Of a DNA stretch of 6,217 bases, positions 1 through 5,840 are shown in pieces. The stretch is taken from NCBI GenBank assembly GCA_011051075.1, contig DREN01000314.1:1-6217 (forward strand), read 5' to 3'. The stretch's first letter is position 1. Each line of letters starts with the position of its first letter. A model generated the notes under the pieces. It searched no databases. It saw only the letters and a program-made list of their open reading frames with translations, and was not told the origin of the DNA. This DNA is from Deltaproteobacteria bacterium (GTDB lineage Bacteria; Desulfobacterota; DSM-4660; Desulfatiglandales; Desulfatiglandaceae). A program made the position numbers and the translations under genes.

Positions 1-755
1 GCTGATCCGAAGCTGGCCTTGAGAAATTCCCTGTTGAGACGAGCGATATTTGTGATGGAGATCTCCTTGGGACACTGCACCTCGCACTCGGTGTGATTGG
101 TACAGTTTCCGAACCCCAGTTCATCCATTGTTCGAAGCATGGATATGGCACGCTTGGCGGCCTCTGTTCTGCCCCGGGGGAGGAGCGCCAGGTGGGATAT
201 TTTTGCTCCCACAAAAAGCATGGCAGAGGCATTGGGGCACGCGGCGACGCATGCGCCGCAGCCGATACACGCGGCGGCATCCATGGCGAGCTCGGATTTT
301 TCGGCTGAAACGGGGATGCTGTTTGCCTCGGGGGCCTGGCCGGTATTCACGGAGATATATCCTCCCGCCTGGATAATAACATCAAAGGCACTTCGGTCTA
401 TCATCAGATCTTTCACGATAGGAAAAGGCCTTGCCCGGAACGGCTCTATGACGATGGTGTCCCCATCGTGGAAATGCCGCATGTGGAGTTGACAAAGGGT
501 CGTGCCCGGCTGGGGACCATGGGCATAGCCGTTCACAACAGCGCCGCAGGCGCCGCAGATACCTTCCCTGCAGTCATGATCAAAAGCAATGGGTATTTTG
601 CCTTCCAGGGTGAGCTTTTCGTTGAGGACGTCCAGCATTTCCAGAAATGACATGTCCGTATCGATATCATTCAGTTTATGGATCTCAAGGTGGCCCTTGT
701 CCTTTGCATTTTCTTGACGCCAGATTTTCAAGGTGAGTTTGATGGTTCCGCTCAT
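1..755 (-). CDS. sdhB: Succinate dehydrogenase / fumarate reductase iron-sulfur subunit (C-terminus cut by window edge)
   Basis: This subunit carries electrons between the flavoprotein (SdhA) and the membrane cytochrome b (SdhC) on the cytoplasmic face of the membrane. My translation from the ATG at 755 gives 251 full codons with no stop, so the gene runs off the left edge. Relatives are about 245-255 residues, so probably only a few residues are missing. The N-terminal plant-ferredoxin-like domain holds C62-R-E-G-I-C67-G-A-C70 and C88, the [2Fe-2S] ligands. The C-terminal ferredoxin domain has C163-I-G-C166-G-A-C169-x3-C173-P and C218-x5-C224-x3-C228-P. By analogy with E. coli SdhB, C163/C166/C169/C228 bind [4Fe-4S], while C173/C218/C224 bind [3Fe-4S]; His221 sits in the stretch where a fourth cysteine would otherwise lie. 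The start overlaps the sdhA stop (ATGA), and a GAGGAG ribosome binding site at 762-767 lies inside the end of sdhA, implying translational coupling. The sequence does not tell dehydrogenase from fumarate reductase. Confidence 0.96.
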   Translation of the reverse strand, partial: MSGTIKLTLKIWRQENAKDKGHLEIHKLNDIDTDMSFLEMLDVLNEKLTLEGKIPIAFDHDCREGICGACGAVVNGYAHGPQPGTTLCQLHMRHFHDGDTIVIEPFRARPFPIVKDLMIDRSAFDVIIQAGGYISVNTGQAPEANSIPVSAEKSELAMDAAACIGCGACVAACPNASAMLFVGAKISHLALLPRGRTEAAKRAISMLRTMDELGFGNCTNHTECEVQCPKEISITNIARLNREFLKASFGS

Positions 756-2665
756 TTGTAACTCCTCTGGGTTAGGTGCACATTCTCGAACGCAAGCGGT
801 TCTTTGTGAAGGACTGGAGTTTTTCCCTCGCCTGTATATTCCCAGGCTGCAACATAGCACGATGTATCGTCCTGGCGAAGGGCCTCGTGTTCTTCTGTCT
901 GATACGCCACATTGAAATGACACCCGCAGGATTCCTTTCTGGAAAGGGCGTCCTCCACCATTAATTGTGCAAACTCCAGGAAATCGGCAACCCGTCCCGC
1001 GCGTTCAAGGGTCTGATTCAAATCATCGGATGTCCCTGGAACAATGGCGTTTTCCCAGAACTCTTCCCGCAATTGCGGAATAAGCTCTTTGGCCTTCAGG
1101 AGCCCTTCATCTGTCCGTGCCATGCCGCAGTACTCCCACAGGATATGGCCGAGCTCCCGGTGAAGGTCATCAACCGTGCGGTGCCCTTTCAATGTCAACA
1201 GTTTCCGGGTCCTTTCCACGGCCTGCTGCGCAGCGTCTTCAAACGCGGGATGAGAGGTATTGACCTCTGAGAGGGAGGTTCCCGCCAGGTAGCCACCGAC
1301 GGTGTAGGGGATGACAAAGTACCCATCGGCAAGCCCCTGCATGAGGGCGCTGGCCCCCAGCCGGTTCGCCCCGTGGTCTGAAAAATTTGCCTCTCCCAGC
1401 ACAAAGAGCCCGGGGATGGTACTCATGAGGTTATAGTCCACCCACAAGCCACCCATCACGTAATGGACCGCCGGGTAGATCATCATGGGTGTTTCATAGG
1501 GGTTCTCCCCGGTAATCCGTTCGTACATGTCGAAGAGATTTCCGTATTTCCGTCTGATGGTCTCTTTTCCGTCCCGCTCGATAGGGTCCCTGAAATCCAG
1601 GTACACGGCATAGCCGGTGGGGCCGACTCCCTTGCCCTTGTCACACTGCTCTTTTGCATTCCTGGAGGCCACGTCGCGAGGCACAAGGTTCCCGAAGCTC
1701 GGGTATTTTCTTTCCAGATAGTAGTCCCGTTCATCCTCAGGGATTTCATTGGGTGGACGTTTGTCCCCTGGGTTTTTCGGGACCCAGACCCGGCCGTCAT
1801 TCCTGAGGCTCTCGCTCATCAGGGTCAGTTTGGACTGATAGGTTCCATGTACAGGAATGCAGGTTGGATGGATCTGGACAAAACAGGGATTCGCGAAAAA
1901 CGCGCCCTTCTTGTAGGCCTTGAAAATGGCCGATACATTGGAATTCATGCCATTGGTGGAGAGGTAGTAGGCATTGCCATATCCGCCGGTAGCCATAATC
2001 ACCGCGTGAGCAGCATGTTTTTCTATCTCCCCGGTGATAAGGTTGCGGGCCACCACGCCGCGTGCACACCCGTCCACAACCACCAGGTCAAGAATTTCCC
2101 TCCGGGGAAGCATTTCAATATGGTGGTCAGCCACCTGGCGCATCATTGCGCTGTAGCAGCCCAGGAGAAGCTGTTGTCCGGTCTGTCCCCGGGCATAAAA
2201 AGTACGGGAAACCTGTGCACCCCCAAAAGACCTGTTGGCAAGAAGTCCGCCATATTCCCGTGCAAAAGGAACGCCCACGGCCGTGCAGTGGTCAATGATC
2301 TGGTTGCTGATCTGGGCCAGGCGATAGACATTGGCTTCCCGGGCGCGAAAATCCCCGCCCTTGATGGTATCGTAAAAGAGGCGCCAGATGCTGTCCCCGT
2401 CACCGGGGTAGTTCTTGGCGGCGTTAATGCCCCCCTGGGCCGCAATGCTGTGGGCGCGTCGGGGCGTATCCTGCAGGCAGAATGACTTGACATGGTAGCC
2501 CAGTTCCGCAAGGGTGGCAGATGCGGATCCGCCAGCAAGTCCTGTGCCGAGGACGATAATTTCAAATTTTCGTTTGTTTGCGGGACTGACGAGTTTCAGG
2601 TCGAACTTGTGTCTGTCCCACTTGGTCTCGAGAGGACCTCCCGGGACCTTTGCATCCAATGTCAT
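752..2665 (-). CDS. sdhA: Succinate dehydrogenase / fumarate reductase flavoprotein subunit
   Basis: This is the catalytic subunit interconverting succinate and fumarate with covalently bound FAD, attached to the cytoplasmic side of the membrane through SdhB and SdhC. From the ATG at 2665 it is 637 residues, close to the length I expect for B-type flavoproteins of Desulfobacterota and Bacteroidota. Visible motifs (numbered from that ATG) are the dinucleotide-binding loop GTGLAGG near 40-46, RRAHSIAAQGG with His72 as the expected FAD-linking residue, the active-site HPT at 266-268, RND at 288-290, VPRDVASR with Arg330 as the likely catalytic arginine, HYVMGG from His401, and the FAD-contact segment SDHGANRLGASALMQG from about 429. 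A longer reading from GTG at 2683 would add six residues, but it contains the ribosome binding site AAGGAG (2672-2677), which sits 6 bases before the ATG at 2665, so I chose the ATG. It is the middle gene of sdhCAB: its start lies 10 bases after the sdhC stop and its stop overlaps the sdhB start by 4 bases. Confidence 0.97.
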   Translation of the reverse strand: MTLDAKVPGGPLETKWDRHKFDLKLVSPANKRKFEIIVLGTGLAGGSASATLAELGYHVKSFCLQDTPRRAHSIAAQGGINAAKNYPGDGDSIWRLFYDTIKGGDFRAREANVYRLAQISNQIIDHCTAVGVPFAREYGGLLANRSFGGAQVSRTFYARGQTGQQLLLGCYSAMMRQVADHHIEMLPRREILDLVVVDGCARGVVARNLITGEIEKHAAHAVIMATGGYGNAYYLSTNGMNSNVSAIFKAYKKGAFFANPCFVQIHPTCIPVHGTYQSKLTLMSESLRNDGRVWVPKNPGDKRPPNEIPEDERDYYLERKYPSFGNLVPRDVASRNAKEQCDKGKGVGPTGYAVYLDFRDPIERDGKETIRRKYGNLFDMYERITGENPYETPMMIYPAVHYVMGGLWVDYNLMSTIPGLFVLGEANFSDHGANRLGASALMQGLADGYFVIPYTVGGYLAGTSLSEVNTSHPAFEDAAQQAVERTRKLLTLKGHRTVDDLHRELGHILWEYCGMARTDEGLLKAKELIPQLREEFWENAIVPGTSDDLNQTLERAGRVADFLEFAQLMVEDALSRKESCGCHFNVAYQTEEHEALRQDDTSCYVAAWEYTGEGKTPVLHKEPLAFENVHLTQRSYK

Positions 2666-2671
2666 GGTAGA

Positions 2672-2677
2672 CTCCTT
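2672..2677 (-). promoter_or_regulatory. Ribosome binding site that fixes the sdhA start
   Basis: The minus strand reads AAGGAG, 6 bases before the ATG at 2665. Its first bases overlap the TAA stop of sdhC. Because this site lies inside the alternative reading that begins at GTG 2683, it supports the shorter 637-residue SdhA. Confidence 0.85.
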
Positions 2678-3350
2678 ACGCACTCAGAAATATGAAAACC
2701 GGTATGGAGGAAAAACAGGCACCGATAATCAGGGCATAAACCATGCTGATGACCTTGACGGCCGGCATGTACTTGGGATGATTAGCCCCTATGGTCTGGA
2801 AAGCACTCCAGAACCCGTGGTTAATATGAAAACCCACGACGATGACGGAAAACACGTAAAAGGCCGCATATAAAGGGTCTTGAAAGGCTGTCGTCACGAT
2901 ACGGTACAATCCGCCGCCGGCGGTTCTGTCCACAAAAGTAAACGCAAAAAGATGGATAATTACGAATACCAGGATGTAGAGTCCCGTATATGCCTGCAAT
3001 CTTGACGATACGGTTTGACCGCCAGGGGTTGTTTTCCTGATAACACTCTTTTTCATCACATACCCCTTGGGCCGTGCGGCCAGGTTCTGAAAATACAGGA
3101 TCCCACCGAAAAGGACGTGGAGCAGTGCGAAAAAGATGAGTCCGCCTTCCGCCAGGCGCAGCAGGATGAGACGCTCGTGGAGGTGGGCGGAGTACCCCTC
3201 GAACGCTGAACCTCCACCGTAGTAAAAGAAATTACCCACAAGGTGCATCGCCAGGAAAAGGCAGAAGCTGAGGCCCGTTATGGCCATCACCAGTTTCTTG
3301 CCAATGGATGACATAAACGTCGCAGTAAACCAGCTCACTTTTTCCTCCAT
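2676..3350 (-). CDS. sdhC: Succinate dehydrogenase / fumarate reductase cytochrome b subunit (diheme, B-type)
   Basis: This is the membrane anchor that exchanges electrons with the quinone pool. The 224-residue protein shows five hydrophobic segments, near 20-44, 66-88, 119-140, 159-187 and 197-223, the pattern of the single-polypeptide diheme cytochrome b of B-type complexes such as those of Bacillus subtilis and Wolinella succinogenes. Candidate heme-ligand histidines are H36 (AMHLVGN), H78 (LLHVLFG), H133 (IIHLF) and H175 or H178 (GFHINHGF); spacing resembles the four known ligands of B. subtilis SdhC. The ATG at 3350 was chosen because GAGGG (3358-3362) lies 7 bases upstream and the protein then has the usual length. 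The frame stays open upstream to an ATG at 3464, which would give 262 residues. That extension (ELKGAYGINNLGRTYSNPPP and flanking residues) is hydrophilic and unlike the family, and its start lies within a predicted hairpin stem. This is the first gene of sdhCAB. Confidence 0.94.
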   Translation of the reverse strand: MEEKVSWFTATFMSSIGKKLVMAITGLSFCLFLAMHLVGNFFYYGGGSAFEGYSAHLHERLILLRLAEGGLIFFALLHVLFGGILYFQNLAARPKGYVMKKSVIRKTTPGGQTVSSRLQAYTGLYILVFVIIHLFAFTFVDRTAGGGLYRIVTTAFQDPLYAAFYVFSVIVVGFHINHGFWSAFQTIGANHPKYMPAVKVISMVYALIIGACFSSIPVFIFLSA

Positions 3351-3453
3351 TCCTGTTCCCTCAGTTTTGAATAAGCCCTTCACCTTTGGTGGAGGATTCG
3401 AATAGGTTCTCCCGAGATTGTTGATCCCATACGCGCCTTTCAGCTCGCGCAGG

Positions 3454-3523
3454 AAAAAGTCCATTCTCTTGTCTTTCAGGACCGCCTCAGGCTTTGAGCG
3501 TTCCGTAGAAGCAAGAGAATGGA
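3454..3523 (-). terminator. Long hairpin with T-run between the carboxyltransferase and sdhC (terminator or attenuator)
   Basis: On the minus strand the arms TCCATTCTCTTG (3523-3512) and CAAGAGAATGGA (3471-3460) form a perfect 12-bp stem. The 40 bases between them fold further: CTTC (3511-3508) can pair with GAAAG (3477-3473) around one bulge, and GGAACGCT (3504-3497) can pair with GGCGGTCC (3486-3479) with one mismatch and one G-T pair, closing a 10-base loop. The 3' arm is followed at once by CTTTTTCC (T-run 3458-3454). No T-run follows in the plus direction, so the signal points along gene transcription. It starts 17 bases past the carboxyltransferase stop. The large size is unusual for a simple intrinsic terminator, so a leader attenuator for sdhCAB is an alternative. 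Confidence 0.6.
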
Positions 3524-3539
3524 AATGATTGACAATATC

Positions 3540-5033
3540 TTACATTGTTTTGCAGACCTGTTCTATGGCAGCCGCCATTGCCTCGTCTTCCTTCCGGATA
3601 TCTTCGAGGGTCTTGGGCTTCACTTCAGGCGGTTTTTCCTCAAGTCCGTATTTCCATTTGAGGAACTGTTCCCCGGTGGTGGGGTAGAGGGCATAGATAA
3701 GGAGGTCATAGTCATCTTTTGCCAGATCTCCTATCTTTTTCCGGTCTTTTTCAAGCTCCGGCTCCAGGTAATCAGCAGCACGGCCGGTGACCGGTGTCTG
3801 GCCGCGTTTGTAATTCTTGAGCACGATCTTCTGTACCTCGGGATCAACCGGGATGGGCGTCTTTCCATACAGGCCGTAAACCAGGTCTTTCACCTCGTTT
3901 GTCACCATTTTGTACTTGCCGAAAAGAACATTCAGAACGGCCTGGACTCCCACAATCTGGCTTGTAGGAGTTACAAGGGGCGGCATCCCGAGTTCTCTCC
4001 TTGTCACTGCTATCTCCTTGTGCACTTCAGGCAGCCGGTCAAGGGCCTTGGCCTCTTTCAACTGGTTCACCAGGTTAGAAATCATCCCTCCCGGGATCTG
4101 GTGGGCAAGGACACCTGTATCAATGACGGACATCCTGTTCTTGGCAAGATAATCGCGATACTTGGGGGCAATTGACTCCATGTAGTCACCCAGATCCAGA
4201 AGATCATGGAGGTCAAGCCCTGTGTCTCTATCTGTCTCGAACAGGGTTGCCACGATCGGTTCGACTGCGGGCTGTGAGGTGCGAAGAGCGAATGGAGCAA
4301 GACAGGTGTCTACAATGTCCACCCCTGCCTCAATCGCTTTGAGGTAGACCATGGAAGCCATACCGCTGGTATAGTGCGTGTGCAGGTGGATGGGTATATT
4401 TATAACCTTCTTCAACTCGGTGACAATTTTAGCAATATCAAACGGCGCCATGATGCCTGCCATGTCCTTGAGACACAGGGTGTCAGCTCCCATATCCTGG
4501 ATCTCCTTTGCCTTGGAGATATAATATTCCAGGTTGAATACATCACCACCCATACGCCTTTCGGTGAGGGTGTAGCAGATCGTTCCCTGAAAATGCTTGC
4601 CGTTGGCCTTGATACGTTCCACAACAGTCCTGAAATTTCTGAAATCATTCAGGGCATCAAAAACACGAAAGATGTCCATTCCTGCTTCGCAAGTCTTATC
4701 CACAAATAGCCTGGCCACATCATCGGCATAGTTCCGGTAGCCCACCAAGTTTTGCCCCCGCAGAAGCATGGAGAACGGTGTTTTTTTGATATATTTTTTC
4801 AGAGTACGAATTCTCTCGAACGGGTCTTCGGCAAGAAAGCGGTGCATGGTATCAAATGTGGCCCCGCCCCAGACCTCCATGGCCCAGAAGCCTACGCTGT
4901 CCATTTTTTCAGCGATGGGGAGCATATCTTCGGTTCGCATCCTGGTTGCCAGGAGTGACTGATGTCCATCACGAAAGGTATTGTCCTGTATCTTGAGGGG
5001 GTTCTTCGTCCCGCCTTCCAAAAAATCATTCAT
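3540..5033 (-). CDS. Biotin-dependent carboxyltransferase subunit (pyruvate carboxylase subunit B / oxaloacetate decarboxylase alpha / transcarboxylase 5S type), no biotin domain
   Basis: This cytoplasmic enzyme moves a carboxyl group between biotin and pyruvate/oxaloacetate. Residues about 14-280 form the HMGL-like carboxyltransferase barrel, with QDNTFRDGHQS at 16-26 (Asp17 expected metal ligand), EVWGGATFD at 53-61, LLRGQN at 90-95, FRVFDALND at 122-130, LCLKDMAG at 186-193 (Lys189 expected to be carboxylated) and HTHYTSG at 218-224 (His218 and His220 expected metal ligands). Residues about 300-460 match the conserved PYC/OadA C-terminal domain. The protein ends at 497 after a Pro/Lys/Glu-rich stretch, with no AMKM biotin site, so a separate biotin carrier and biotin carboxylase are needed; neither is in this window. 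Its length resembles the transcarboxylase 5S subunit. The ATG at 5033 has GGAGGG 8 bases upstream and its own promoter. Choosing among pyruvate carboxylase, decarboxylase and transcarboxylase is not possible from this gene alone, so no symbol is given. Confidence 0.92.
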   Translation of the reverse strand: MNDFLEGGTKNPLKIQDNTFRDGHQSLLATRMRTEDMLPIAEKMDSVGFWAMEVWGGATFDTMHRFLAEDPFERIRTLKKYIKKTPFSMLLRGQNLVGYRNYADDVARLFVDKTCEAGMDIFRVFDALNDFRNFRTVVERIKANGKHFQGTICYTLTERRMGGDVFNLEYYISKAKEIQDMGADTLCLKDMAGIMAPFDIAKIVTELKKVINIPIHLHTHYTSGMASMVYLKAIEAGVDIVDTCLAPFALRTSQPAVEPIVATLFETDRDTGLDLHDLLDLGDYMESIAPKYRDYLAKNRMSVIDTGVLAHQIPGGMISNLVNQLKEAKALDRLPEVHKEIAVTRRELGMPPLVTPTSQIVGVQAVLNVLFGKYKMVTNEVKDLVYGLYGKTPIPVDPEVQKIVLKNYKRGQTPVTGRAADYLEPELEKDRKKIGDLAKDDYDLLIYALYPTTGEQFLKWKYGLEEKPPEVKPKTLEDIRKEDEAMAAAIEQVCKTM

Positions 5034-5041
5034 TATCTTTG

Positions 5042-5047
5042 CCCTCC
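5042..5047 (-). promoter_or_regulatory. Strong ribosome binding site of the carboxyltransferase gene
   Basis: The minus strand reads GGAGGG, 8 bases before the ATG at 5033. This supports that ATG as the true start. Confidence 0.8.
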
Positions 5048-5054
5048 ATGTTCA

Positions 5055-5066
5055 ATTTTATAAAAT
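5055..5066. repeat. 12-bp perfect palindrome near the predicted transcription start
   Basis: The sequence ATTTTATAAAAT reads the same on both strands. It begins about 4 bases downstream of the -10 box at 5070-5075, so it covers the expected transcription start. It could be an operator or merely an AT-rich initial transcribed region; its low complexity makes chance quite possible. Confidence 0.35.
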
Positions 5067-5069
5067 GTT

Positions 5070-5098
5070 AATATATCATTCTTGTCTGTTTTTGGCAA
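5070..5098 (-). promoter_or_regulatory. Sigma-70-type promoter of the carboxyltransferase gene
   Basis: On the minus strand TTGCCA (5098-5093, five of six matches to TTGACA) is followed after exactly 17 bases by TATATT (5075-5070, five of six matches to TATAAT). A TG two positions upstream of the -10 box gives an extended -10 (TGATATATT). Transcription should begin near 5062-5064, leaving a leader of about 30 bases before the ATG at 5033. It lies in the gap after livF, so the carboxyltransferase gene need not depend on transcription from the transporter genes. Confidence 0.75.
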
Positions 5099-5135
5099 TG
5101 CATAACTCCAGCCAGGAAACGTGTCATGGGATGGT

Positions 5136-5840
5136 CTATATACCCAGAAACGCCTCCTTCACATGTTCATTTTCCATCAATTCGTTCCCATCACCGTGGA
5201 GCACGATACGGCCGTTTTCGAGAACGTATGCCCTGTTGCACATGGCCAGAGTCTGCCTGACATTCTGTTCTACGAGCAGTACCGTGACACCCTCCTGGTT
5301 CACCTTCCTGACAAGGTCAAATATCTCCTTGACCATGATGGGGGCCAGGCCGAGAGAAGGTTCATCGAACATCATCAAAGTAGGGAGAGACATGAGTCCG
5401 CGGCCTACTGCGAGCATCTGCTGTTCCCCTCCGGAAAGGGTTCCCGCATCCTGTTTCCTTCTTTCCAGGAGTCTCGGAAAAAGATCAAATACGTAGGCGA
5501 GCGTTTCGGCTCTACGGGTTTTGGCAGCACCGTGGAGTGATCCCATGATCAGATTCTCTTCAACGGTCATTTCAGGAAACAGCCGCCTACCTTCCGGTAC
5601 GTGAACGACACCATGCTCTATAATCTTATACGGGGGCAGGTCATCAAGCCTTACACCATTGAATTCAATACTTCCACACCGTGGCTTGAGCAGGGATGAC
5701 ACCGTCTTTATGGTAGTGGATTTTCCTGCGCCGTTTGCGCCAACGAGCACGAGGATTTCCTTTTGTTTCACTTGAAATGTGACATCCCAGAGCACCTGTA
5801 GATCCTCGTAAAAGACATCTATGCCGTTAACCTTGAGCAT
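5136..5840 (-). CDS. livF: Branched-chain amino acid type ABC transporter ATP-binding protein LivF
   Basis: This is one of the two cytoplasmic ATPases that power a Liv/HAAT-family importer. The 234-residue protein has the compact LivF length. It shows Walker A GANGAGKST at 34-42, the Q-loop region with VPEGRRLFPEMTVEENL at about 81-97 (a LivF hallmark), the ABC signature LSGGEQQ at 135-141, Walker B LMMFDEP at 155-161, the D-loop SLGLAP, and LLVEQN at 188-193, where a Gln replaces the switch histidine as is normal in LivF. The C-terminus ends EAFLGI, also typical. The ATG at 5840 has GGGAG (5847-5851) 6 bases upstream and overlaps the end of livG by 14 bases, suggesting coupled translation. 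The substrate cannot be read from an ATPase: leucine-type amino acids, urea, short amides or aromatic acids are all used by relatives. No clear terminator follows it. Confidence 0.94.
   Translation of the reverse strand: MLKVNGIDVFYEDLQVLWDVTFQVKQKEILVLVGANGAGKSTTIKTVSSLLKPRCGSIEFNGVRLDDLPPYKIIEHGVVHVPEGRRLFPEMTVEENLIMGSLHGAAKTRRAETLAYVFDLFPRLLERRKQDAGTLSGGEQQMLAVGRGLMSLPTLMMFDEPSLGLAPIMVKEIFDLVRKVNQEGVTVLLVEQNVRQTLAMCNRAYVLENGRIVLHGDGNELMENEHVKEAFLGI

Noticed and set aside
1463..2485. A 340-codon open frame on the plus strand.
   Set aside because: It lies wholly antisense to sdhA, whose protein has clear family motifs throughout. The plus-strand translation shows no recognisable domain and is best explained by the codon bias of sdhA.
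3505..3535. TTGTCA followed 17 bases later by GCTTCT as a promoter for sdhC.
   Set aside because: The -35 is acceptable but the -10 matches poorly, and the bases belong to the hairpin arm. I do not see a convincing sdhC promoter.
3530..3555. Imperfect dyad ACAATATCTTACATTGT around the carboxyltransferase stop codon as an operator.
   Set aside because: Only six of eight pairs match, it is AT-rich, and it overlaps coding sequence; this is not beyond chance.
3519..4175. A 218-codon open frame on the plus strand.
   Set aside because: It is antisense to the carboxyltransferase gene and resembles no family I recognise; it is a mirror of codon usage on the real strand.
5093..5135. A terminator after livF.
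   Set aside because: Only a 4-bp TGGC/GCCA pairing with a 14-base loop is present, and no T-run follows on the minus strand.
4981..5496. A 171-codon plus-strand open frame crossing the livF-carboxyltransferase gap.
   Set aside because: It runs antisense through two well-supported genes and the promoter between them, and its translation is Ser/Pro/Phe-rich without domain character.
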